Positions 1 through 10,593 of a stretch of 64,000 bases of DNA are shown one piece after another (the first letter of the stretch is position 1; the number at the start of each line of letters is the position of its first letter). Made by a program: the position numbers and the translations under genes. Origin of the DNA: Tipula vernalis (taxonomy: Eukaryota; Arthropoda; Insecta; Diptera; Tipulidae); the NCBI GenBank assembly GCA_958295665.1, contig OY282559.1, positions 135,139,241-135,203,240 of the forward strand, read 5' to 3'. Below the pieces are notes generated by a model. It had not been told where the DNA came from and ran no database searches. It saw nothing but the letters and a program-made list of their open reading frames with translations.

Positions 1-1231
1 CTTTTGGAAATGAAAAGAGTTCGAAGCTAAAGTTGCTTTAAGATAAATTTTCCAAAACTATCACACAGATACTTAGACTTAGTGAATTATAAACTTTTTC
101 TTAAAATTTTGCCCGTGTCGATTTCTTTTTTTAAAATAAGACGGTAAATTGGCAACATAAGCAGGCTGAAACTTTATCCACTTGCGCTTGTGAATGTGAT
201 AGAAGGAATTTGCTCAAAATACGATTTTCTGTGAATAACTAAACAAATTAACGTATCCTAATTTACCGCTAACAAGTCATTTCTTGCGTATTTCACATTC
301 AACTTTAAAATTGTCGGCAGCTCTAATAAAAGTTCTTTATTTTTTATTTTAGGTTTGACTTTGAACTTCCCTCAAAAAAATTCTTCTAAAAATGCTAAAC
401 CTTCGTCGTTCGACTATACCGAGGCTGCGTAAGGTTTAAATAGATTTTTTTTCTTAACCGTTTATGTTAACCATTATAAAATATATAGGAATAATTAAAT
501 AAAGTTATTCAATTAAATTTGGCGATTAAATTTATGGTTTTTAGGATCAAAATAATTACCCGTCTTGGGCAAGGGCCAATTCCTTGCGGATTGAAGTTAA
601 AACAAAGTGTGCGCAACTAAAGCGAAGCTTCTAATTGTAGTACAGACTCCCGGAATTAGAAACATCATTTTAGAGTCCCATTTCCCCGGCATATGCCGAA
701 TTTCTTCCTAACCAGCTAAGAATAGTCAAGTTCCATCCGAATTGGTCATATTCCAGATGAAAATAATAAACGTGATTGAGCCCGCACAGAGTTGCGTTAA
801 AACTAATTATTTAGCATAAGCACGTTTCAATAAAACGTAAGTAGAAAGTAAAGTGGAAACTTTATTTTGATTAAAAACATGAGACTTCGAACAACTGTAC
901 TGTTTTTTTAAGGCGATTTTTTCAGACATCGTCCAGGTTTCCAGTCTAGGTACCTACTACTGTGGTATCGTCTGGCATACTGGCAATGACATTTCATTAA
1001 ATTGCACCAAAATATCTTCCAATTCCCAAAAATTAGCTTTGTGGAAATGATGAACATGTTCGCATATTTGACATGTCTGAATAGGAATACACCTGCCAAA
1101 ACTCCGCTTTTGAAAATGTGAATGGTTCGAAGCTAAAACGCTTTAATAGTAAAATAGATAAATAGTTCTAAACCAATAAATAAATAACTTTGTTTTTAAT
1201 ATTCAAATTTGGCCCGAAAACTAAAAACAAT
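1..1231. other. Non-coding AT-rich stretch, no gene seen
   Basis: No reading frame here resembles a known protein. A direct repeat of about 40 bp, recognisable by the shared core GGTTCGAAGCTAAA or AGTTCGAAGCTAAA, lies at roughly 1-42 and 1106-1147. It could mark the two ends of an old element, but I cannot define termini. The sequence is otherwise low-complexity A/T with a somewhat GC-richer island around 540-720. Confidence 0.5.
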
Positions 1232-1538
1232 TTTATAATAAAACAACTTAAGTTATTTTTTAAATAATTTTAATTGAAAAATTTTTTTCCTTATAGTAAC
1301 AATATTGTAAAAAATTTTTTTTTTTTTTTTTTAGAACATCGATTTCGGATTGACTCCATCTTCGGTTCTTTTTTAACAACTATTCGAACAACTATTGAAT
1401 AGTTGTTAGAAAAGAACCGAAAATGGAGTCAATCCGAAATCGATCTTCTAAAAAATTTTGTAATATATTGTTACTATAAGGAAAAATTTTTTTCAATTAA
1501 AATTATTTAAAAAATAACTTAAGTTGTTTTATTATAAA
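1232..1538. repeat. Foldback element: long near-perfect palindrome (MITE-like)
   Basis: The arms at about 1232-1384 and 1394-1538 are reverse complements of each other. The left arm opens with TTTATAATAAAACAACTTAA and the right arm closes with its complement, ending at 1538. The inner part around 1335-1375 (GATTTCGGATTGACTCCAT) recurs inverted at 1424-1442. Differences are mainly a longer T run in the left arm and a few substitutions. No coding potential is seen. The structure would fold into a stem of about 150 bp with a loop of about 10 nt. No target duplication is obvious. It may be a non-autonomous foldback transposon or a local inverted duplication. Confidence 0.8.
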
Positions 1539-3780
1539 TTTATAAGTGACAAAATATACACAAGCAAAATGGATATACACCATTATAACTCAAACAATTT
1601 TAGTGTAATTTGCTGGATCGTAATTTTTTGTTTTTTAACACAACACATCAACAATTATTTATGTTCAAGGACTAACTATTGTATTTCGTATGTACTGTAC
1701 CCCCTTCAGGCTTGAAATACTCCCCTGAAAATTTAGAACGTACTCCGTTTAAAGTTTTCACAGCGACAGCACTAATTCTGTCCCATTATAAGTTTCAGTG
1801 TAAATTTTATTTTTTTCCATTCTCTTCCTGCATGTAATTCAATAATTGTGTGAATTCGTTTTTCATTTCTTAGCTCAAAAAATTACCTTTCACGAATTGT
1901 TCAGTATTGGCAGTCGTGTTTAGTCACATTTAGGTTCCATTTTTGTTTTTTTTTAGATTTTATTTGGTCGCGTTGGAAGTTCTAGTGTTCCCATGTTATT
2001 CATGATATATTTCACATTCCTTTCTAATTCCAGAGATATTGAGTAGAATTCTAGATTCTAGAATTTCTAGTTTTCCATCCAATTTTGCAAATATCTTACA
2101 AATAATCAGAAAACCAATAATTGGAAGAAAAAACATTTCTTTACGAATTAAGTACAAGTGATGACGAAGTTCCTTTGAATAAAAATTTGATTTCTTGACC
2201 CAGCCTTAAGCCATTTAGAAATGAATTCATAAATAATATTTTTTTATGAATCTCAAAAATGGTGTAATATTTATTTATTTTTTTGCTGTTGTAAAATCTA
2301 ACTTTGATTTCTTCAAATAAAAACTTTGAAAACTTAAACTTTTCTAGACAATTTTTGATTTGCTGAAAAATTTATGAAGACAATGAATTAAAATTTCTAC
2401 TAAGTTAAGTATACGAAAGGAAACTATATGGAAAAGCAATTATAATTTTAATTTGATTCTTCTTCTTCTTTCTTGTCAAATTTTATCATTTCTGTAAAAA
2501 AAAATATGAAGTTGGAAGGAAACAAAAAGAAAATCTCGTGTTTCTAAAATTTTCCATTTACATTTTATTTTTGTTTCGTTATTTCTTCGTTTTGTCTTTT
2601 AACAAAACAATAAAAAAAAATATTAAGAAACTTTTGGTTTTATGTAAGAAGAAGAAGAAGAATGAGTATGGAAACACACGATGAAGTTGACGTTAATTTA
2701 AATATGTGTAAATATAAATGTGTTCAGTGTCCCGAATAGAAATATATTTTACTGTTTTTCTGTTATCAAAGTATAACAAGCATAAGTAACTCTAGCTGGT
2801 ATACAAGACGAGACAGGAACTCTTGAACTAATACAAATAAGTTAGATTCATTCTTAGAAAATAAATAAAATTCATTTTTTTGTATTTCATATGTTAATTC
2901 TTTTGCAAGGAAACTTATTATTCACAATTTCCAAATAACAAAGCTAAATGAAGACAATTTATGTGTTTCTGTGAAAAACTTTTAATTGGTTTTGAAATAT
3001 CTTGATAAAAAAATATATATTCGAACCTTTATGTATCATTATAAAATACTCATATATGAAAAGAGTTTATTAAAATGACTGGAGGCGGTGTGGCGTCGAT
3101 AAAATACCAAAAACATAAAAAAAATGGTATTTATTGTATGCAAAGTATGCTTGGTATCTAAATACGTCAAAACGATGACATTCCCTCATATTTTCAATTG
3201 ATTTTTTTTCACACAAAATTTTTGTTTTCTTCATAATTAATTACATCAAACACACATTTTTCATGTTCCGCACAGCTTCCACCAAAACACACCAGTTCTC
3301 ATCTTTTTCGCAACAAGAAAGGATTAACCGAAATATTTTTTTGAATTTTTTGTATTTTTTTTTTTTTTTTTGAAATTCTTTCTAATCCTTGGCGTTTACT
3401 TATATGACAGGATTATAGATATTTTTCTGGAAAAACGATAAATTTTTTGTGTATGATATGATGTGTACGATGTAAGAAATGAGAAAAGGAAATTGTTCAG
3501 AAAATCATTAATTATGATTACAAGTATTATGTACACATATATTGTATTTGGCAAGGATATATGGGAGGATTAAAAGAAAATCTTTTGAATTATAATTTAG
3601 CTTCACAAATTTGTTTTTGTAAATTGAACACCCTCAAACCTATGAACTGGTTAGGACATTCAACATTGATATAAAGAAACCCGGTCTAATTTATAATGTC
3701 TATACCGAAATTGTTATTAAGCGAAGCTTAGTTACTTAAAAAACCTAGAAATATTTGAAAAATGTTACCTTCAAAATTAC
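1539..3780. other. Non-coding AT-rich stretch, no gene seen
   Basis: No credible coding region. It contains short microsatellites, TTC repeats near 2459-2472 and GAA repeats near 2647-2661, a T run near 3353-3372, and a small hairpin near 3099-3138. One dispersed repeat is annotated separately at 1727-1775. Confidence 0.5.
1727..1775 (+). repeat. Dispersed repeat, copy 1 (partner at 38025-38072)
   Basis: About 46 bp here (AAAATTTAGAACGTACTCCG at the start, then a run through CAGCACT) match 38025-38072 in the same orientation at roughly 80 percent identity by eye. The shared block is not low-complexity. The second copy sits inside the Harbinger-like element at 36496-38692, so this one could be a scrap of a related element. 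Confidence 0.45.
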
Positions 3781-4149
3781 GTTTAACATGGTAAAATTCG
3801 CCTCAATGTTTACTAACGTTTTTATTTCCAAGGAATATATCGAGTACGTTGATGATGACAACTCAATAAGGAAATTCCAAGCACCCCTGAAATAGGCAAA
3901 AGGTATGCGACAAAACCTAAACGAACCGGGGCTGTCATCCACACCACTTCCAAATCAGGTGCCGCAAAAAATTTTAAAGAACTCAGTATTGCCTCATCTG
4001 AGGAGGTGTACAACTACGGTACAGATAGTCAGAAGGCATCAACAAGCGAATTCAGACACATTCAATTACCTGATGTGTGAAAAGTTGAGTCACACCTTGA
4101 ATTCAGCCAATTTGCCAAATGTCAAACAACGAAATGAAAACCTCTTCGA

Positions 4150-4700
4150 ATGATAGGTTTATATCGAGAAATCTGATTTGCTGAAGGCACAGCCTTGAAA
4201 CTTAAATTTAAAAATATGAAGAATGATGACACAAATCATGGACCTTCTTGAAAAAATATGCATGGAAACTTCCAAAGAACAGGAAGTTCAAAATATTTCG
4301 TAGAACAATTCAACGAAAATCTAAACAACGCATACGAAAAAATTGCAAAACAATTAACACACCATTGAAAATTCGCCTCAAATTTTTACGGAGACTTACA
4401 TGAAGTGTGTAGGTTCCTCAGACACATTCAAACGGTTAGTTATTACTAAAACGCATTAAACGAACCACCTTACGTAGAGGAGTAAGCTGGAAATTTATTT
4501 AGCCATTTAGAACCGACTGGAGACAACTACGATGCAGCTTGGGAGATTTTAGAAAACCTCTTTAACAGCAAGAGATTACTATTGAATCAGTATACTAGCA
4601 AAACGGAATCCGCAGCTGCAATCAAATCCTTACATGACACAATAACCGAGTGTCTATACGCCATAAGGAATATAAGCATCAACATTGAGACCTAGAGTTC
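4150..4700 (+). pseudogene. BEL/Pao Gag remnant (DUF1759-like)
   Basis: Reading 4507-4693 in frame gives LEPTGDNYDAAWEILENLF followed by a KRLL block, which is the hallmark of the DUF1759 Gag domain of BEL/Pao retrotransposons: an NY-x-AW-x-L core then an N/S-KR-L turn. Gag forms the virus-like particle that packages the element RNA. The flanking sequence upstream is Gag-like in composition but has several stops, so only this core is secure. It lies just upstream of a matching protease, as in intact elements. Not functional. Confidence 0.7.
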
Positions 4701-4838
4701 TTTCATTATCTTCAGCTTATTAAAATAATTGGCGAACGAGTCATGACGTTTACACGAAAGCTCTCAATAAAACCCAAGAGATGAAAAAGCTAAGAGAAAC
4801 GCCAATTTTTGAAATTTCTATAAAATCGTTTCCAAACT

Positions 4839-5111
4839 TTGAAAGCAATCGGTAGCAACAAATCACTACCAACACAACAAGTAAAGTTTCACGTGAAAAA
4901 CCAAGAACACAGTATTGCCAAACTGAACATATCAATAATCGACAAGGATTATGTTCCAGTACTTCTAGCAACAGCCCTAGTAAAAGTACAGAATATTCAC
5001 GTTGGTTTCAACATAATACAGGCACTAATCGATCCAAGCTCACTAGTTACTTTCATCACAGAGCAAGCAGCACAACAACTAAGCTCGCCAGGGGACAAGG
5101 GTTTTAACTGA
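4839..5111 (+). pseudogene. BEL/Pao aspartyl protease remnant (DUF1758-like)
   Basis: A 90-codon open frame carries VLLATALVKVQNI, then the ALID-x-S-S-L active-site region, then a FITEQAAQQL helix. These are the landmarks of the retropepsin domain of BEL/Pao elements, which cleaves the Gag-Pol polyprotein. The catalytic Asp is present, but the expected D-S/T-G triad reads D-P-S, so the enzyme would be dead. The frame is continuous, but its ATG is internal, because in the intact element the protease is part of a polyprotein. It is followed by RT/RNase H fragments in the same orientation. Confidence 0.75.
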
Positions 5112-5269
5112 TGTTTCCGGAATTTCAGCAACAAAAGGACGTTCATATCAATAGATAGCAATAGACATGTCATGAATTACAGAACCTTGTTTCCGGTGGA
5201 GGTTACAACCTTAGAAAATGGTTCGACAACGAAAAGGCAACACTAGAAGAACTTTCCGAAAACCTGAGC

Positions 5270-5960
5270 GAAACTGGACTTTAGAAAATAAAATTTAATA
5301 ATTCAATAAAAATACTTGGACTCCTCTGGAATTCTTTAACAGATACTTCTCAATTTAAAGTATCTTTTCCAGAACGTAAAACAACAATATCCAATCTTAT
5401 CAAAACATCAACAGCTCTTCGACACGCTAGGATGGTTATTACCAGTGTGATCTAGGTGAAAATTCTTCTTCAAGATTTATGGGCTTCCAGTATAGAATGG
5501 GATGAAGAAATCCACATAAATCTTGCAAACAGATGGTTGAAATACAAATTTGAATTATCACAGTTAGATGAAATTAGAACATACCGTTGGTAAATTACAC
5601 AAGTGGCGCTAAAATTGAATTTCATGGTTTCTGTCATTAGAGCAAGCATACGTTGTAGTTAATTGCTGCCAAAACAAAAGTTGCACCGTTAAACCAAGCA
5701 ATATCGCTGCCAATATTAGAGCTGAATATCACATTGCTACTTTCTAAATTGTTATAAAAACATCAAATCAACATTTTGTTCGACCGAGTCCTCAGCTGTT
5801 TTAGGCTGGATAACATCATGACACTTAATGACATTACATGGTTAGTAACGAAAATCCTGCTGACTGTGCATCTCGAGGATTAAACTCACTTTAATTATTA
5901 ATCCATGTAATTTGGTAGGAAGGGCCAACCTAGCTAAAGGGTTCAAGCTATCCAGTAATA
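5270..5960 (+). pseudogene. BEL/Pao reverse transcriptase/RNase H remnant
   Basis: Frames around 5310-5345 read ILGLLWNSLTD, the conserved linker of the A17-type Pol. AAKTKVAPLNQ follows near 5668-5700, with a SLPILELNITLLL match to the usual SIPRLEL segment after it. Near 5841-5880 the sequence reads VSNENPADCASRGLNS, one of the most diagnostic BEL/Pao strings. A degraded WWEGPTWL-like block follows at about 5908-5935. Several stops and frame changes separate these blocks. The catalytic YVDD region expected upstream was not found here, which suggests deletion between the protease and this part. Not functional. Confidence 0.8.
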
Positions 5961-6062
5961 AAAATTGATAGTGAAGAAATGGAACAAGCAGGCAGCATTT
6001 TCGGAAACAAAAATCAATAAGAACATTTGCAAGAACAGTGAAAAAACCAGTAACTGAATTCA

Positions 6063-6290
6063 ATCGATTCTCATCGTTATAAGGGCTTGTTCACAGCATT
6101 GCATATTGTCTATAATTTTTATTTAATGCAAAATCAAAAACTAGAAACATCTCCCATTTTAAACCAGAAAAACTGAACAGGTCTCTAAGGCAATAATTCG
6201 AGTTGCACAGCAGGAGAACCAGAGCTAAAGAAGTTTAAAGCAAATCAAAACTTATCAGGGAGCAGTACAATTATTATGATTTATTTATTT
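6063..6290 (+). pseudogene. BEL/Pao integrase N-terminal remnant
   Basis: Immediately after the RT/RNase H remnant, the plus strand can be read as a short SL-x-x-x-IAYCL stretch followed by LR/AIIRVAQQ-like helices with stops. This matches the region that leads into the zinc-binding N-terminus of BEL/Pao integrases. The match stops at about 6290, right before a foldback element. The support is position in the element plus short motif agreement, so the exact frame is uncertain. Confidence 0.5.
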
Positions 6291-6301
6291 CACACCTGAG
6301 C

Positions 6302-7249
6302 ATTCCATGTCAAATCGGCCACCCCCTGCGCATTTCAATTTTTGAGATACATTTTCGTTAACATGTCTACTTTTTAATTACGTATGTCGTTTTTATGGCG
6401 TCGACTTATTTTCAAAATGGCAGACGTAAAAACATAATTTTAACTCTGTTAATTTATTCGAACGTACCTATAGAAATATTTTACTAGTTTTTTATAATTC
6501 CTTGGTGGCGAATCCAAAATGGTCGCCAAAAGTGGCAAATTTTTCGATGTTCATGAAGACCGATAGAAACATGTCCTAGAAGGTTTTGGGTGTCGCTGGT
6601 CACAAATTTGAAGTTAGAAATTTAAAATTTAAGATGGCGGAACAAAGATGATTGGTCGAATAGTTTCTTATTTCTGACCTCAGATTAGTGATCAGCGACC
6701 CCAAAACCAGCCCTCCATCTAGAATTTTCAAATTCTGACCCTAAATTCATGATTAGCGACTCCGAAAACCTCTGGTTAGACCATGTTTTTATTGATTTTT
6801 ATGAACGTCGAAAAAGTGGTCCTATTTTTGGGCTTAGTCGATCCACCATCTGGGTTCCGCCACCTTCAATATTAATTCTGACCTCAAATTCATAATCAGC
6901 GACCCGAAAACTTCCTAGGCCATGTTTTTATCGATCTTCACGAATGTCTAAAAAATTTCTACTTTTGGCGGCCATATTGGATCCGCCATCTTGGAATTTT
7001 AAAAAAGTACTAAAAAATTTAAACACTTTTAAATAAATTGACAGAGTTAAAATTTCTTTTGTATAAGAATTTAAATAAAAATGATTTCTTTAGCAGATAT
7101 TGTCCACCATTTTGAAAATAAAACGACGCCATAAAAACGACATACCTAATTATAAAGTAGACATCTTAACGAAAAGTTTAAGCTCAAAAAAGTTAATTTA
7201 TCTCACGAATTGAAATACGCATGGGGGTGACCGTTTTGACATAGAATGC
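6302..7249. mobile_element. Non-autonomous foldback DNA element (long TIR MITE)
   Basis: The left end (CATTCCATGTCAAATCGGCC from 6301) is matched by the complement of the right end (about 7225-7249). The arms stay alignable for roughly 350 bp inward, including a block around GTATGTCGTTTTTATGGCGTC that occurs near 6383-6404 and inverted near 7123-7145. The middle repeats sub-blocks built around GTCGCTGATCA and AAGATGGCGGA in both orientations. There is no coding capacity. It sits inside the integrase of BEL element no. 1, so it inserted later. Arm identity is perhaps 70-75 percent, meaning it is old. No clear target duplication is visible. Confidence 0.75.
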
Positions 7250-7277
7250 CCCAACTACAAAAGCAGGCAGAGTAACA

Positions 7278-7350
7278 GGAGGAAGAATTGAGTGGCATTT
7301 TGTACCTTCAGGAAGTCCTCAATTTGGAGGAGTATGAGAAGCTGCAGTCG
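7278..7350 (+). pseudogene. BEL/Pao integrase fragment downstream of the foldback
   Basis: The frame reads GGRIEWHFVPSGSPQFGGV, a stop in place of Trp, then EAAV. This is the conserved C-terminal end of the BEL/Pao integrase catalytic core (W-x-F-x-P-P-x-S-P-H-F-G-G-x-W-E-A-A-V in the family). It continues in plus orientation from the fragment at 6063-6290, so the two flank the inserted foldback element. The intervening roughly 200 residues of the core are not seen. Confidence 0.75.
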
Positions 7351-7462
7351 TATTTTAGTGACTAAAATAACTAACCTTTTAAAGGTGTAAAACTATCATA
7401 ACAAGTCCAGCAGCTTAAGAACTCTCGCTAGTGGCCGATGCATGGAAGGTATTTGTTCATCT

Positions 7463-7738
7463 TTAAGGACTACTACAATTGGAGATTAGGTTGTTCTTGC
7501 AACCATTTTCGTCTTCGTTATAGTCGTGAGAAATAATTTGTTTTGTGACGTTGTGAGGACCCTCAATATCAGGTTGTGGCGTTAATATGATGGCTCTCCT
7601 TGTTAAGAAGTGTGTTGGACTTAAAAACTCGTGTTCATCTGAGCCGTTTGAGAGAAGAGCTAGCGGCCTAACGTTCAAGCATGAAAAGTGACGAAAGCGT
7701 GGTTTGGGAAAGACTACAGGCATTATTTTAGGGAACAT
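7463..7738 (-). pseudogene. BEL/Pao integrase C-terminal fragment, reversed
   Basis: A 91-codon minus-strand frame contains NVRPLALLSNGSDEHEFLSP followed by THFLTRR. This matches the RPL-x-PLS...LTPGHFLIG region just downstream of the BEL/Pao integrase core. It lies next to the plus-strand integrase fragment at 7278-7350 but in the opposite orientation. Either the 3' part of element no. 1 was inverted or it belongs to another copy. Truncated at both ends; not functional. Confidence 0.65.
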
Positions 7739-8010
7739 ATTCGGAATTCTTACACATTGCGATGCTAATCAGTATGAAGCACTATTTGCGAACATCAACA
7801 ATAATGAAAATCGTCTAATGGCATTAATGAAAAACCAGAGGTTCAATAATTGATAACACAATCAAACTGGTGAAACATAATTAAGATAATTAAGGGAGAT
7901 TAAAACTGGAAATAATACATTTCAATGAATATCGAACATACGCGGAAAGGGTTCACCTAATTTTAATAAAATCGGTTTATTGTATGCTTGAAAGTTTTAG
8001 TCAGCAGCCG
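7700..8010 (+). pseudogene. Possible env-like remnant of an LTR retroelement
   Basis: The plus strand reads ILGNIFGILTHCDANQYEAL followed by a heptad-like NNNENRLMALMKNQ segment. This resembles the region after the cleavage site of insect errantivirus F-type envelope proteins: a glycine-rich fusion segment, then an L-D-x-D-D-A-like turn, then a coiled coil. Two stops follow quickly, and the similarity fades by about 8000. It overlaps the reversed integrase fragment. I judge this by eye only; it could also be an unrelated helical peptide. No complete env is present. Confidence 0.3.
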
Positions 8011-8529
8011 CCACTGATTATGACTAATCAAATGAGTTATAATGAAGTAAAATAAGAAAATTTTACATTTTCGCATTACAACAAAATTCCAATATAACGA
8101 ATTAATCTCTTCTGCCTCTTTGGCTGCGTCATATCGAGATCTCACTGCATTTGAAATTAAAATTCTTAAAATTATTGAGATTATCTGCGTTAAATTTGTC
8201 ATTTTGTTCTTTTTTGTAGCAAGTGGCTAAGTATAAATAATTGGAACCTTATAATTTGAAACGACCCCAGTTGATCTGTAATAATATTTTTTATATCATT
8301 CTCAACTGTAATAGGCACTTTATGGAAGAGAAAGCCATACCAATAAAGGCGTTTTTTTTGGTAACTCTACCATTAAAAATTTAATTGTCGAGGCTATTGT
8401 GAATTGAAAATTTTATATAAATCAAACAAATGCATGTAATATCGCAGTTTGATTTCTTTATTGAAATTGAAGTTCATCGTTACGCTGCAATTATTAAATT
8501 GCATCCTATACGAACAATTTTGTCGACAT
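8011..8529. other. Unassigned stretch, nothing recognised
   Basis: Between the env-like remnant and the end of the Crypton-like recombinase I see no protein motif or repeat structure. It may contain the 3' flank of the Crypton element. Confidence 0.4.
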
Positions 8530-9450
8530 TATTTACATTATCTGCTTCTAAATGTATTGTGTTGGTTGTATTTGATTGAGACAACGTTCAGCAAGGTGTG
8601 TGACTGGAGCAGAATTTGATTGTAACGGTATTGCAATACCTGATGTGGATGTAAAGCATTCAATTGATGCTCTTGAAGCAATGGGTTTTTAATAAGTTGA
8701 TCTGTAATCAGATTACAAATTTTTCCTTTGTTTGATATCGATTTATCAACATATTCTTCCACTACACTGAATGATCGCTACCCACCGTGACGTTTAAGGA
8801 TTAGTAATTTGGCACCACTGTGTACCAATATTGTTGCAGATGAGTGTCGAAAACTATCGCCCGTGTAATTGTCGGCATCTTCAAGTTTCAAAAAATTGGC
8901 AATTTATTCTAATTGGTTGAGATGTGCATTTTCCCTTTTAGTAATTGACGAATAATCGATTATGGCCAAAAACTGATGGACGAATTGTTTTTGTTTCTGG
9001 AATTTTTATAATGTAAACATCTCCTTTTTCACACACATCATTAACATCAGGTTTGGTCAATTCGTCCGCTCGAGTTGTACCATGTACACCAAAAATCATT
9101 ATTACCTACGAAAATAATGCGGAAAAATTGATACATTTGTTTGTTAGTGATATGTTACCTTCATAGCTAAGAAGTTCGTATCGTTTGCAGCAGATAAAAA
9201 TTTCCGTATGTTTCCGGTTGGAAAATGTTGGATTTTTAGGGCGAAATCCAACAGAATTCTTTTTCAAAAATGCAGTGAACTTATCATATTTTATATTGAT
9301 ATTGTGATTTTTTGCGATCACGGTTTTCAGCATCGATTATTCTACCCACATTGAACTTGCATTATATTTGGCTGAAAATGTATTATTTAAGGTATTTTTA
9401 TTATTAGCATCGTGAACTTCGGAAAAAAATATTAACATAAAATGTTACAT
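8530..9450 (-). pseudogene. Crypton-like tyrosine recombinase, decayed
   Basis: Read on the minus strand, the fragments line up as a tyrosine recombinase of the kind carried by insect Crypton DNA transposons, which integrate and excise through a covalent phosphotyrosine. In order: an N-terminal SAM-like part from about 9440 to 9157 (KYDKFTAFLKKNS, with an in-frame stop after MWVE); a GT-AG gap of 53 nt at 9106-9158; then IFGVHGTTRADELTKPDVND, with the first catalytic Arg at 9070-9072. After a frameshift near 8940 the frame reads YTGDSFRHSSATILVHSGAK, then LLILKRHGG, a stop where Trp is usual, and VVEEYVDKS with the nucleophile Tyr at 8751-8753. The H-x-x-R box reads D-S-F-R, so its His is lost. 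It abuts BEL element no. 2 and is clearly inactive. Confidence 0.8.
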
Positions 9451-9820
9451 AATACCAAAAATCACTGGCGATTTACCGTTAATGCCAATTAACTTCAAAA
9501 AAGATCTTAGTCAAGCTCACATAGACCTTGCACATCCTCACTTCAGTATTCCGGATCGCATCGATATATTAATCGGGGCAGAACTATATCACGAACTGTT
9601 TACTGGAAAATCCTTTAAATTAATAGATGAACTTCCTATGTTTTACGATAGTATATTTTATGTCTTCGGTGGGAAAACAAATATAAACCCGTCGTCAAAT
9701 GTCTTAAGCCAATATGAAAATTCACTATGTTCGGTAGAAGTATTGGATTCTCAAATTACAAAATTTTGGGAATTAGAAACCATCGTTTCTAAGACCAATT
9801 TATCAATTGAAGAAAAATAA
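9443..9820 (+). pseudogene. BEL/Pao protease C-terminal part
   Basis: From about 9443 the frame reads PKITGDLPLMPINFK, then LAHPHFSIPDRIDILIGAEL, then a YHELF segment and a long tail to a stop at 9820. The P-x-x-IDILIGA string is the conserved post-active-site strand of BEL/Pao proteases. The catalytic Asp half lies upstream and is missing, so this is a 5' truncated remnant. The last residues (FWELETI) belong to the start of the RT module, which continues in another frame from 9876. Confidence 0.8.
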
Positions 9821-9875
9821 TGCGAGGACGGGATATATTCAGTTGCTTAACCGATTAATTCAAAAATAGGAGAAC

Positions 9876-10593
9876 TTGGTTCGACGACAGTTCTTCAATG
9901 TTGAAAGGCAATTATGTAAGAATCCAACAATATCTCAACAATACAAAGATTTTATGGCGGAATTTATTCAATTAAATCATATGGAGATTGTTAATATTCC
10001 TAACATCAACGAATATATTTATAATAAAACATTTTATGTTCCACACCATTTCGTCATGAAAGAATCTAGTTTGACCACTAAATTACGCGTTGTGTTTAAT
10101 GCTTCACATAAGTCATTCTCGCGAATCTCATTGAATGACTGTATGATTTTCGGCTGATATAGCCAAAATATACCGCCAAATACTATTACACGACGATCAA
10201 CAACATCTTCATCGCATTTGGTGGCGCAATTCACAGCTTGCTCTTTTACAATGTTAGAAACTTCGCACCGTTACATATGGAACTGCAAGTGCTCCTTATC
10301 TCGCGACTAGAACCTTAAATCAATTGGCCGTTGACGAAGTATCCTTTCCTCGAGCATCAAAGATATTAACAGATGATTTTTATGTCGACGACGTATTAAC
10401 TGGTGCTGATTATATAGAAGACGCACTGACCTTAAAAATGGATCTGATTGAGTTATTAAAACGCGGTGGATTTGATCTCAGAAAAATTACTTCGAATATC
10501 CTTGATCTTGCTAATGACAGTGCAACTAATAATCTGTCTTTAATATTGGGGCTTTTTTGGAATACTAAAACAGACAATCTGGAGATGTCTTGA
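9876..10593 (+). pseudogene. BEL/Pao reverse transcriptase
   Basis: The 9876-10157 frame carries VERQLCKNPTISQQYKDFMA, then YVPHHFVMKESSLTTKLRVV, then FNASHKSFSRISLNDCM. These are the RT fingers of A17-type Pol, with the TTKLRVVF(D/N)AS signature. After two frame changes (10157-10330), the 10324-10593 frame gives TLNQLAVDE, then DDFYVDDVLTGADYIEDAL, with an intact YVDD catalytic box, and LLKRGGFDLRKITSN. The motifs ADI-x-K-x-Y-R and TYGTA-x-APYLATRTL lie between them on the plus strand with stops. The enzyme copies element RNA to DNA. Disrupted, but the catalytic residues survive in pieces. Confidence 0.85.

Larger units (their letters stand above)
3905..7350 (+). mobile_element. Decayed BEL/Pao LTR retrotransposon no. 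1
   Basis: Protein blocks appear in the order expected for BEL/Pao elements: Gag (DUF1759-like), aspartyl protease (DUF1758-like), reverse transcriptase/RNase H (peptidase A17 type), then integrase. All are in plus orientation and broken by stops and frameshifts. No LTRs were found. The integrase part is interrupted at 6302-7249 by a foldback element, and the catalytic core between the two flanks appears lost. The 5' limit is uncertain: 3905-4150 has an 82-codon open frame that may be Gag but is not diagnostic. Confidence 0.8.
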
